DNA from: Streptomyces sp. NBC_01485 | GTDB taxonomy: Bacteria > Actinomycetota > Actinomycetes > Streptomycetales > Streptomycetaceae | Assembly (NCBI RefSeq): GCF_036227125.1 | Contig: NZ_CP109435.1 | Coordinates: 186,001 to 250,000 of the forward strand | Length of the DNA stretch: 64,000 nt | Direction: 5' to 3' | Shown: piece after piece, positions 51,781-60,900 of the stretch | Layout of the letters: every line of letters starts with the position of its first letter | Numbering within the stretch: position 1 is the stretch's first letter | Position numbers and translations under genes: made by a program | Notes under the pieces: model-generated | Told to the model about the DNA's origin: nothing | The model's database searches: none | The model's input: the letters and a program-made list of their open reading frames with translations, nothing else

Positions 51781-52460
51781 ACAACGCCCTGCGGACGGCG
51801 TCGGCGCAGCACGTCGCGCAGCAGTCCGGCGTTCTTCACCAGCCGGCTCGATCCGGTGCGCTCGGCGACCGCCACCACCTCGGGGATCTCGCCCTTGGTG
51901 CCGCAGCCCGAGGCGCAGGTGACGGCGAGGAGAGGAGCGCGCCCGCGCCCCGGAGCGGTGTGTCGCGCAGGATGCCGGGGAGGGCGGCCGAAAGGACGGA
52001 CCACACGGTGGCATGGGCGCCCGTATCGGCCGCGATGCGCAGTGCGTCGTGCACGCGGTTCGCCTCCAGCCACTGGGCGCGCGTCAGCACCTCGATCTGT
52101 CGTCCGAGCAGTCCGCCCGTCCAACTGGCCCCGTGCGGCGAGCACCAGCAGGGCGTCCATCGCCGCGTCGGGGTCGATCCTCAGGTCGCCGCGGCCTCCG
52201 GGGTGACCTGGCACCCCAGATCCGCGGCACAGCGCGCGGTGACCTCCTCCGTGGTCCTCCCGTGCCAGCTCTCCCGCATCGCTTCACGAAGGGCCGCCAC
52301 GTCCTCGGCGCACACGGCACGCTGCTCGGGCGTCAGCGTGCCCAGTTCCCGGACCACCGCGGCTGGTCGTGCCCCCTCCAACTCATCCCTGCCGACCGTC
52401 AGTTGCAGAGGATCCCATCCGCCGAGGCGGGCGCGGACACCGCTGCGTACGGCCGACGGA
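51781..52460 (-). pseudogene. DUF6493-like gene remnant, frameshifted
   Basis: Three pieces in alternating frames give one protein-like reading. From 52460: RARLGGWDPLQLTVGRDE and RELGTLTPEQRAVCAEDVAA. Then DPDAAMDALLVLAARGQLDG switches to VLTRAQWLEANRVHDALRIA and ALPGILRDTPLRGAGALL, and back to GEIPEVVAVAERTGSSRLVK and NAGLLRDVLR. This resembles the C-terminal part of large DUF6493 proteins of streptomycetes, as far as I can recall. Two frame changes, and the loss of most of the protein, make it a pseudogene. It lies directly upstream of ligA on the same strand. Confidence 0.55.
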
Positions 52461-52514
52461 TGTAACGAGTTGGTGCGTGATGGTGGGTGAGGCGTCGTTG
52501 CGGCTCCGTCACGG

Positions 52515-52628
52515 GTGGCGGTCCGCCCCGAGCGTCTTGGGGTCTTCGACCCGGGCCACGCGCTCCTCTACGCCAGCAAGGTGGAACTCCCGGCGGACCA
52601 ACGCGACCTGCTGACGGTCACGTCGTGA
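52515..52628 (+). pseudogene. Short C-terminal gene fragment, unknown
   Basis: A 37-codon stretch reading VAVRPERLGVFDPGHALLYA and ending DQRDLLTVTS. Third codon positions are mostly G or C, as in coding DNA, but there is no proper start, so it looks like the tail of a lost gene. Nothing else was seen between 52461 and 52766. Confidence 0.25.
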
Positions 52629-52766
52629 CCGTCTCCGCTTGACCATTTCCTCCTGGGGACCTCCGTGGTGTGGGTCGCGCACGTCACGACGCGCGAAAAA
52701 CGGCGAGACGACGGAGAATGAAAGAGGCAAAGAGGCGATGCCTGAGGCCCGGATTTCCCGGGCGCC

Positions 52767-53927
52767 ATGTCGCCCCGCTCATTCCTTCTCCTTCTTCGCT
52801 CCAGCTTGCTTCGGCTCATGACATCCGCTGCGCGATTTTTCTGGCAATGCCTGACCACCGTGCTGGTGAGCATCGCGATCGGGTGGGCCCCGACGGCGTT
52901 CTGGGCGCCGGCCGCGGTGGCGAAGCAGGAGCCGATCACCCTCAGCCCGTCCGAGGGGCCGCCGGGAACTCCCGTCTACATAGCTTTCGACAGCTGCACC
53001 AGGCCCAGCCCCGATCCTGACGATTCGCCTGACGGCCCTTCCCCCTCCCCCTCCCCCTCCCCCTCCCCCTCCCCAACGGACGACGACGGTGAGTTCAAGC
53101 CACCAGCGGCTTGGACAGCGGCGGGAGTCCGGGCCGGCGTCATTACCGGCATCTACTGGGACGGGAAGCTCCTCGGCCCCGGAGACACCTTCAATGTCCC
53201 GGACGACGCCGACGTCGGCTCTCACCCCGTCGGGGCGTTCTGCAGCAACGGGAAGTACGGCAGCGCGACGTTCACGGTCACACCGACCCATGACTGGGAT
53301 CCCGACATCGTGCTGGATCCCACCAGTGGCTCTTCGGGGACATCCGTCACGGTCACAGGTTCGGGATTCACATGCTCAGAGGTGAGTGTGTCGTGGGACG
53401 GCGGCAACGCGCTCATTACCGGGGCCGGGGTCTCGGCCGACGGAGACTTCGAAGGCGACTTCGACGTGCCGGAGGGTTCGTCCGTGACAACGCACACCGT
53501 ACGGGCCGCCTGCACGCAGTACGCCGACACGTACTACGCCGACGCCGATTTCACGGTGACGGAAACGGAATCGAACGGCACCACCACCGGTGACTCGAAC
53601 AACGGCGGAACGGAGAACGGCGGAACCGACGGAGAGACGAACGGAACCGGTATCGGTACGACCGATGGCGGCGGTGGGGATACGGGGATCCCCATCGGAT
53701 GGGTGGTCGGGCCTTCCGTGTGCGGGGCCTTGCTGCTCCTGGCCCTCCTGTTCTCCCTGGTGAACCACCAACAACGCGGACCGCGCTGGGTCCGCGACCA
53801 CATCAACACGGCACTGCGCTCCGGGTCCGGAACGGTCGAGCTGCGCGAGCGTCGTGACGGCAGTTCGGCGAACCGCACCGTACGGCTCGAACCCCACCCG
53901 GACCCGGGCGACCAGCACTTCCACTGA
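52767..53927 (+). CDS. Secreted, membrane-anchored Ig-like repeat protein
   Basis: A 386-residue exported type I membrane protein. A long signal region (to ~50, FFWQCLTTVLVSIAIGWAP) is followed by an IPT/Ig-like domain (ITLSPSEGPPGTPVYIAFDS), an SPSPSPSP linker encoded by CCCTCC repeats at 53040-53073, then another Ig-like domain (DIVLDPTSGSSGTSVTVTGS). A Gly/Thr/Asn-rich stalk leads to one membrane helix (VVGPSVCGALLLLALLFSLV) and a ~50-residue basic cytoplasmic tail. The start is uncertain: ATG 52818 would give a more normal signal peptide. The next gene starts 33 bp later, so the two are probably an operon. Confidence 0.65.
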   Translation: MSPRSFLLLLRSSLLRLMTSAARFFWQCLTTVLVSIAIGWAPTAFWAPAAVAKQEPITLSPSEGPPGTPVYIAFDSCTRPSPDPDDSPDGPSPSPSPSPSPSPTDDDGEFKPPAAWTAAGVRAGVITGIYWDGKLLGPGDTFNVPDDADVGSHPVGAFCSNGKYGSATFTVTPTHDWDPDIVLDPTSGSSGTSVTVTGSGFTCSEVSVSWDGGNALITGAGVSADGDFEGDFDVPEGSSVTTHTVRAACTQYADTYYADADFTVTETESNGTTTGDSNNGGTENGGTDGETNGTGIGTTDGGGGDTGIPIGWVVGPSVCGALLLLALLFSLVNHQQRGPRWVRDHINTALRSGSGTVELRERRDGSSANRTVRLEPHPDPGDQHFH

Positions 53928-53960
53928 AGACCTGCTCAAGACCTCTGTCGAGGTGAAGCC

Positions 53961-54671
53961 ATGACCATGACCGCTCCGGCCGAACCGTTCACAGTCCGTG
54001 CCTTCCTGCTCGGCCCGGAGTGCCCCGACACGGCCGACGCCCTCACCCGCCCGCTGCACGGCGGCGGCGCGGCCAGCGGTCTCCTCCGCGGTACGCGCCC
54101 CTTGACGCCTGCGGCCGATCAGGCCGTCGAACACGAACTGGCGGGCTCCATCGACTCCTTCCTCTCCCTCGACGTCTTCGACGTGGCGGCCGGTGGCTGG
54201 CGCAGACACGCCGCCCTTACCGAGGCCGCGCAGCGCACGCGGGCCACCCCGGGCAGCGAGGAGGTGGTCGCGCTGGCGAGCCACGAGATCACGTCCAACC
54301 ACCGCCCCTACATCGACGTCTTCCTGGACGGCACCAAGGTCGGCACCCTCGACGTCTGGCTCGAGCTTCTCTTCCGGATCAGCGGACTCGTCGCCGTCGT
54401 ACGCGACGCGCACATGGTCGCCGTACGCAGTGGGCAGTGTGTGCTGGAGGCACGTCTCAGCGTCCAGCAGATCCTGCTGGCGGAGCGGCAGGGCCGACTC
54501 GACCTTCCCGGCATCTGGCACCTGCACACCCCGCTGCCCCTGCTACGGGACCAGCTCCCGCCACCTCCACCACCGCCACCTCCACCACCGCCAGTCCCGC
54601 CGTCATCCGTGCAGCCGACCCAGGTTCTCCATCGGCCCCAGCACATCGACGGCCCCTATCCGGGACCCTGA
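53961..54671 (+). CDS. Unknown protein with polyproline tail
   Basis: A 236-residue protein without signal or membrane segment. The folded part (~1-195) has strands such as TVRAFLLGPECPDTADALTR, ALASHEITSNHRPYIDVFLD and GTKVGTLDVWLELLFRISGL. Near residue 200 comes a run of 12 prolines, then a short polar tail. The DNA for the proline run is two near-copies of a 15-mer (CCACCTCCACCACCG) at 54560-54591. It follows the Ig-like membrane protein by 33 bp and may bind its cytoplasmic tail. No family recognised. Confidence 0.55.
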   Translation: MTMTAPAEPFTVRAFLLGPECPDTADALTRPLHGGGAASGLLRGTRPLTPAADQAVEHELAGSIDSFLSLDVFDVAAGGWRRHAALTEAAQRTRATPGSEEVVALASHEITSNHRPYIDVFLDGTKVGTLDVWLELLFRISGLVAVVRDAHMVAVRSGQCVLEARLSVQQILLAERQGRLDLPGIWHLHTPLPLLRDQLPPPPPPPPPPPPVPPSSVQPTQVLHRPQHIDGPYPGP

Positions 54672-55092
54672 GACGACAGCGCCGCGTCAGGGACAGCCGG
54701 CGCGGCAGATCGATCTCGGCCAGTACGGTCTTGCCGGGCGGGTTCCGTTCCAACACATCCCAGCGGCCGACGAGCGCGTCGACGATCTGCCGGCACTCGG
54801 GACAGGCTGCCGATCACACCAAGTCGGGCTGCCCTGCCAGGTGATACCGCCGGGCCCCCGTCCCGTCGTCCCGGATCAGCGTTCCGGACGGCGTCCCACC
54901 CGGTCAACTCGCCGTCGGCGCACCGGTCTCGGTCAACTGCCGCAGGACAGTGAGGAATTCGGGCTACCCTCCCCCCGGTCGGGCTTGGCTTGTGCCCGAT
55001 CGCGCCACACTGAGGCGTGAAAACGGTGCAACCTTTGGGCCAATCAGTTTGTCTCAGTTGATATCCGACACACCTGTCCTTCGGGGGAGATC
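54672..55092. other. Region with a fragment of an ATP-binding regulator
   Basis: On the minus strand ~54700-54815 reads RQIVDALVGRWDVLERNPPG followed by KTVLAEIDLP, very like the last residues of streptomycete HATPase_c-type anti-sigma/ATP-binding proteins. A stop lies just upstream of it, so it is only a remnant. The rest holds the leader of the AMIN-like gene at 55093 and nothing else recognisable. Confidence 0.4.
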
Positions 55093-55665
55093 ATGGTACG
55101 AAGCAGGACCATCTGGGCCACCGCCGCGCTCCTGACCGCCACGTTGGGTGCGGCCGCGGTCCCGGCCAACGCCGCGCCGGTCACCGCGACCCGCACCGCT
55201 GCCGCCTGTGCCACCGGCTGGGGCAGCCTGGACAAGACGTACTTCGCCGGCACGTCGACACCGCTGACGAACGTCAGGACCGGCCGTCACGACTGCTACG
55301 ACCGGTTCGTCATCGACGTCCCCGGTGCGGGCAGCGGCGAACTCGGCTTCTCGGTCGGGTACGTCGACGAGCTCTACCAGGACGGCTCCGGCCGCCCCAT
55401 CCACGTCGGCGGCGGCGCCATCCTGGAGGTGCGGGTGAACGCGCCCTCCTACGACCCCGAGACCGGCACCCCCACCTACCCCGGACGGGTCGCGCAACCG
55501 CTGCCGGGCGTGAACCTCACCGGGTACCGCACCTTCCAGGACACCCGGTACGCCGGGAGCTTCGAGGGTGTCACGCAGTTCGGGCTCGGCGTGCGCGCAC
55601 GTCTGCCCTTCCAGGTGCAGCGCCTGGCCGACCACCTCGTGGTGGACGTCGCACACACCTGGTGA
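55093..55665 (+). CDS. Secreted AMIN-like domain protein
   Basis: A 190-residue exported protein with a signal peptide (IWATAALLTATLGAAAVPANAA). The mature part shows the AMIN-like pattern of actinobacterial secreted proteins: TGRHDCYDRFVIDVPG, LGFSVGYVDELYQDGSG and a final beta strand HLVVDVAHTW. AMIN domains target proteins to the envelope; function of the stand-alone form is unknown. ATG 55093 lies behind GGGGGAGA. Confidence 0.7.
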   Translation: MVRSRTIWATAALLTATLGAAAVPANAAPVTATRTAAACATGWGSLDKTYFAGTSTPLTNVRTGRHDCYDRFVIDVPGAGSGELGFSVGYVDELYQDGSGRPIHVGGGAILEVRVNAPSYDPETGTPTYPGRVAQPLPGVNLTGYRTFQDTRYAGSFEGVTQFGLGVRARLPFQVQRLADHLVVDVAHTW

Positions 55666-55865
55666 CATCCACGGGCCTCTCTCGGATGCGCGGCGCACCC
55701 GCGCCCGTGCTCGCCTTGACTCGTCGAGCCGACACCGGCCGCCGCGCGTCCGTCCCGGAACTCCCGCGGAAATGTCCGTGATCCGTAACAGAGGGATCCC
55801 ATGACGCCCTTTCATCGTCCTGTCTTCTGCAGGGGATTCACCAACAGGACGAGGACAGGGCAGAC

Positions 55866-56681
55866 ATGGCGCGGCATGGCGGGCGGGGATGGCACGGCCG
55901 GGTCTTCGCGGCGGCGGTCGGGGTGACGGCGGTGGCTGCGGTCACCTCGGTGTGGACGGCGCAGGCCGGCCCCGTCGGCGGGGGCAAGGCGGAGGCGGGC
56001 GTCTCGGCGGGCCCCTCCGGACCGGGTTCCTCCGCACCGGGTTCCGCGGCTCCGGGTTCCGCCGCCAAGCGGGCGCGGGTGTCGGTGGACATCGCGCACG
56101 CGTCGGAGGCCGGCCCCCGGGGCGTCAACATCACCATCGACGACGGGCCGGACCCGGGCTGGACCCCGCAGGTGCTTCAAGTGCTGCGGGAGAACGGGGT
56201 GAAGGCGACCTTCTGCATGGTGGGCACGCAGGCCCAGGCGCACCCGGACATGGTCAAGGCGGTCGTCGCGGACGGTCACCGGCTGTGCGACCACACGGTG
56301 TCGCACGACACCACGATGGACACCAAGTCCGAGGCCTACCAGTCGCAGCAGATCCTGGACGCCGAGCGCATGATCACCGAGGCCTCCGGGGGCGTACGGC
56401 CCGTGTACTACCGGGCCCCCGGCGGTGCCTTCACCCCCTACAGCCGTACCCTCGCCGCATCGCACGGGATGCGGCCGCTGGGCTGGAACGTCGACACCAA
56501 GGACTTCGAGCGCCCCGGCGCCGCCGCGATCGTCGCCACCGTCAAGAGCGAGGTCTCCAACGGCCCGACGATCCTCTTCCACGACGCCGGCGGGGACCGC
56601 TCCCAGACCGTCACCGCCCTGCGCGAGATCCTGCCGTGGCTGAAGCAGCAGGGGTACTCCTTCGGCTTTCCGGTGCGTTGA
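55866..56681 (+). CDS. Exported polysaccharide deacetylase (NodB homology, CE4)
   Basis: A 271-residue metal-dependent deacetylase. N-terminal signal/anchor (VFAAAVGVTAVAAVTSVWTA) and a GSSAPGSAAPGSAAK linker lead to the NodB domain: Asp92-Asp93 in ITIDDGPDPGW, His143/His147 in CDHTVSHDT, RAPGGAFTPYS, and the C-terminal ILFHDAGG. It would remove acetyl groups from peptidoglycan or chitin-like polymers at the cell surface. All family motifs are present. Confidence 0.88.
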   Translation: MARHGGRGWHGRVFAAAVGVTAVAAVTSVWTAQAGPVGGGKAEAGVSAGPSGPGSSAPGSAAPGSAAKRARVSVDIAHASEAGPRGVNITIDDGPDPGWTPQVLQVLRENGVKATFCMVGTQAQAHPDMVKAVVADGHRLCDHTVSHDTTMDTKSEAYQSQQILDAERMITEASGGVRPVYYRAPGGAFTPYSRTLAASHGMRPLGWNVDTKDFERPGAAAIVATVKSEVSNGPTILFHDAGGDRSQTVTALREILPWLKQQGYSFGFPVR

Positions 56682-56772
56682 GCAGATGATGTGAACCTCC
56701 TGGACCACCGCACGCCCGTTGCGCAACCATGGGAAGGCGGGTCGGGCATCGCACCAGGGGGAGGGGCGTCCG

Positions 56773-57948
56773 ATGAGTGGCGAACGGCGAGGGTGGGGGC
56801 GTCGGCGGAAGGCGCGGCAGCAGCCTGGGGACGTGGAGTCGTCGGAGGGCGCCTCGACCGGCGAGTTGGCCGAGGGCGTCTCGTACAGCGTCACGACGCG
56901 GGACGGTGCCGACGGCGTCCCGGTCGTGAACATCAAGCTCACGATGACGCCGGAGGCCAAGGCGCGTTGGACGATGAGTGCCGCGTACGAGGAGAAGGGC
57001 GAGACGCACCCCGACACGCTCACCGCGGCATACGAGTTGGCCGAGGTGCTGTGGCGGCAGGGTTCGGCGGACGAGGCGGTCGAACTGTTCCGCTATGTGG
57101 TCGCCGGCCGCCGGGCGGTACTCGGCCAGGGGCACCCCGACACGCTGGCGGCCACGTCGTTCCTGGCGCGGGTGCTGGAGGAGTTGGGCGCGCTGGCCGA
57201 GGCGGAGCAGTTGACGCGGATGGTGTGGGCGGAACACGTCCGCGCGTCCGGTGAGGTTCATCCGGAGGCCCTGACGAGCCTTGCCCGGCTCGCTCGGATC
57301 ATGCTTGGGCAGAAGCGGGCCGCCGAGGCGGAGGGGCTGGTCCGGCAGGTGCTGGCGGCCCGCGAGCGGGTCCTGGGCCAGGGTCACCGGGACACCCTCG
57401 GCAGTCGCAACGACCTGGCGGGAGCCCTGCGTGCGCAGGGTCGGCTGGAGGACGCCGAGTGGCTGTACCGGCAGGTGGCGGACGACGCCGGACGGCTGTT
57501 CGGCCCGGCCGACCCGCTGAGCCTGGACGCGCGCGCCAACCAGGCCGCCGTCCTCGCCCATCAGCACCGGTGGGCCGAGGCGGAGCGGCACTACCAGGCG
57601 GTGGTCGACGTCCGTGTACGGAACGCGGGCGCGGGCCACGTGGACACACTGTCGGCGCAGAGCAACCTGGCGTCGGTGCTGCACGGCGCGGGCAAAGTGG
57701 GCGAGGCCGAGGCGCTGATGCGCACGGTGCTGGAGGGGTACTCCCGGCTGTTCGGTGCGGACCACCCCCGGACGGTCTCCGCCATGCGCAACCTGGCCGC
57801 GATGATGCACCGGCGCGGCAACCGGGCGGAGGCGGAGGCGCTGTGCCGGCGAGTGGTCGCCGCGTACGAGCGCCGGTTCGGGCCGGGCGACCCGCGCACC
57901 GCCGAGGCGCGGGCGAACCTGCGGATGGTCGTCGAGGGCGGCGGCTGA
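56773..57948 (+). CDS. Kinesin-light-chain-type TPR protein
   Basis: A 391-residue cytoplasmic scaffold. After a basic, disordered start come seven or so TPR units of ~42 residues of the kinesin-light-chain type, each with the GHPDTLAA...LA..L...G...EAE pattern (GETHPDTLTAAYELAEVLWR, GQGHPDTLAATSFLARVLEE, GADHPRTVSAMRNLAAMMHR). No enzymatic domain is attached. It ends 22 bp from the convergent CHAT protease gene, which is itself TPR-rich, so the two may interact. ATG 56773 (MSGERRGWG) chosen because the earlier in-frame ATG 56719 adds an unlikely stretch. Confidence 0.8.
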   Translation: MSGERRGWGRRRKARQQPGDVESSEGASTGELAEGVSYSVTTRDGADGVPVVNIKLTMTPEAKARWTMSAAYEEKGETHPDTLTAAYELAEVLWRQGSADEAVELFRYVVAGRRAVLGQGHPDTLAATSFLARVLEELGALAEAEQLTRMVWAEHVRASGEVHPEALTSLARLARIMLGQKRAAEAEGLVRQVLAARERVLGQGHRDTLGSRNDLAGALRAQGRLEDAEWLYRQVADDAGRLFGPADPLSLDARANQAAVLAHQHRWAEAERHYQAVVDVRVRNAGAGHVDTLSAQSNLASVLHGAGKVGEAEALMRTVLEGYSRLFGADHPRTVSAMRNLAAMMHRRGNRAEAEALCRRVVAAYERRFGPGDPRTAEARANLRMVVEGGG

Positions 57949-57970
57949 ACGGCTTCGCGGTGGGGGCCGG

Positions 57971-60900
57971 TCAGACGCCGACGTGGACGTGCGAGGCCCA
58001 CAGCGAGGGGAACCAGGCGTACCGGGTGTGCAGTTCGGCCACCGTGGCGTGCAGGGCGAACGCGACCTGGTCGTCCACTTGGTCGTCCCGCACCCGGGGA
58101 TCCGTCCCGGACGGCCCGGTGTGCGTCGGCGCCCGTCCGGCGAGGGCCGCGTAGAAGGCCGTGGCCATCTCCGGTGCCAGTTCGTCGCCGACCGGCCACA
58201 GCGTGCCCACCACGTGCCGGAAACCGGCCAGTTGGAAGGCGCCGGTGATGTGGATGGCCTCGTCAGCCAACTCGTGCCGGGTGGCGGACGTCGCGCAGGC
58301 CGACAGGTAGGCCAGGTGTGCGCCGTCGAGCCGGAGCCCGGCGACGTCGGTGACGGTGAGCGGACGCGTCGCGTGGTCGTGGGTCAGGATGCGGCACTCC
58401 GAGGGGTCCTGGGTGTCGGCCACGGCATGGCAGGCGAAGTGCACGGACCGCGTGTGCCGCAACGCCTCCAGCACGGCGTCCCTGGTCGCCTGCTCATTGA
58501 CGAGGACGACGGGTTCGTGACGGTCCGTCAAGTACCTTCCCACTGCCCGGACTTCGGCGTCCGCGTGCGGGAGGTTCCCCGCCCCCGGAGTGCGCGACAT
58601 GCTGACGATCACCTGGTCCGAACCGCCCTCGTGGGTGTCCGTACGTCGCGTCCGGGCGTGATGGAGCGCGGCGACGGTGGACGTGTACGAGGACGCCACC
58701 CGCGCCAGAACGCACCGCCGGCCGTCCGCGCCGGCTCGCGGGCCGTGATAGCCGGCCGCGTGCAGCGGCAGGAAGGCCAGTGATCCCTGGGGGCACCACC
58801 ACACGCGTGGTGGCGTGCCGCCGGGCCCGGGCGGTGCGGGGAGGGCGAGCCGTTCCAGGACCGGTCCGGTGATCGTGTCCCACAGCCACTCCAGCGTGTC
58901 CGCGACCGTCTCCTGGCGGGCCAGCCGCCGGTCGAGGCCTTCCGTGCCGCTCGCGGGCGCGGCGACGGCGGCGAGGAAGTCGGCGACCCTGCGCTGGACC
59001 TCCTCGGCGGTGGTCTCCAGGGGGACGACGTCGAGTGCTCCGTCGGCCACGATCAGCGCGTCGCAGCGGATGCTGATGTTGATCACCACGACCGGTCCCG
59101 TCCCGGCCCGCCGGATGATCTCCGTCGCGGGCGGTGGGCGCAGGAAGTCCGCCAGGCCGGGCAGGGACCGGATCTCGGTCACGAGTGCGTCCCACTCGGC
59201 CTCACGGGTCCGCAGCCGCTCGACGACCTGGTGTTCCCGCGCCGCGGAGTACGTGTCGGCGCGCGGCGGCGCCGGATCCTCCGCGTCACGCAGCCGTACG
59301 AAGCGGTCGGCCAGCGCCGGCGCACGCTCCCGCAGCCGGGCCACGTCGGTCTCCCTGGACCGCAGGAGGCGGCCGAGCAGCACGCCGCGCCCGTGTTCCA
59401 GGACCTCCAGGGCCTGTTCGGGCCGGCCGGCCTGGAGCGCGTACGCGGCGGCCTCGGCGGCCAGGCCGTGCTCGCGGGCCAGCACGTACTGCTGGTCCGC
59501 GCGGTTCAGGTCGCGGGCGGCCAGCCTCGGCAGGAGCCGTACCGCCTCCGTGAGCCAGTGGCGGGCCGCCTCCCAGTCGTGGCGCGTGCCGCACACCTGC
59601 CCGAGGGTGGCCCGGGCACGCAGGCGCGCCTGGACGGGCGCGCTCCGCACCTCGACCGAGCCCCGTGCCACCTCGTGGGCCTCCGTCAGGAGCCGTTCGT
59701 CGTCCGTGGCGAGGAACAGTTTGTGCAGGGCCTCGGCGAGCGCGGTGCGCGAGGAGATCTGTGCCGGGTGATCGGCCGGGTAGCCGTCGACGAGTGTGCG
59801 CAGCAGCTCGACGCATTCCGTGAGATCGGCGTCGTCCCCCCGGGCTTCGGCACGGGAGCGCAGGGCCTCGGCCAGTTGGAGGAGGGTGATCCGGGCGGCT
59901 CCGGAGTTGCCCGGCCGCAGGGCCAGTACCTGGCGGAGCAGCCCCACCGCCTCGTCGACGTCCGCGGTGTCCATGCCGACGCCGGCATCGAGGCCGACGG
60001 CGTCGTGGCGCAGTCGCAGCAGGAGCGCGAGATTGCCCAGCAGGAAGGGCCGTTGGACCTCGCCGGCCGGGCAGGCGGCGAGGGCGGCGCGCTGGGTCTC
60101 GACGGCCTCGTGCAGGTGGGGGCGGTGGCCGGTGTGCTCGTAGCGGGCGAGCTGGGCGCTGCCGAGGGTGGACAGCAGGGCGGGGCGGTCGGAGGAGTGC
60201 GGCGGGAGGGCGGCGAGGGCGCGGTGGAGGTGGTCGTCGCACTGGTCGAGGTCGCCGAGGTCGTGGCGGGACTGGAACCGTTGCAGCAGGTTCTGCCCGA
60301 GGGAGCCGTGCAGGGCCGCGAGGTTGGGGCTGTGCGGCGGGGCGTGCCGGACGGCGTCCCGCTGGAGTGCGATGGCCTGGTCCAGGTCGGCCGCGGAGCC
60401 GGTCCGGTCGTGACGGTGGGCCAGTTGCATGGCGAGGACGGAGGCGGCGGCCCTGGCGTTCTCCGCGGAACCCTCGTCGGAGCCGAAGACGTCGAGGGCG
60501 GTGCGGAGCCAGGAGATGGCCGACTCGAGGTCGGCCGGATCGTCGCTGAGGCGGTACCGGGTCGCGTGGGTCTTGCCCAGCTCGAACAGCGCCACCCCGC
60601 GGTTCAGGTCGTCGTGCGGCATCGTCCGTACGGACTCCCGCAGGGCCCACAGGGCCCAGTCCGCCCACCGCAACTGACCGCAGATTTCTGCCCGTTGCAG
60701 GGACAGGTCCGCCGCCCGCATGGTCACGAGGAGGCGGTCGTGGGTATCGAGGGAGTGGTCGGTGTCCAGGAGATGACGCAGGAGCGCGACGGCCTCGTCC
60801 AGTTCCCCGAGACGGCCGTCGAGCCGGAACCTGTCGGCCAGACAACCGGCGAGATTGACGGCGAGCTGCCACGGCTGCGTACCGCCGTTCCTGAGCATCT

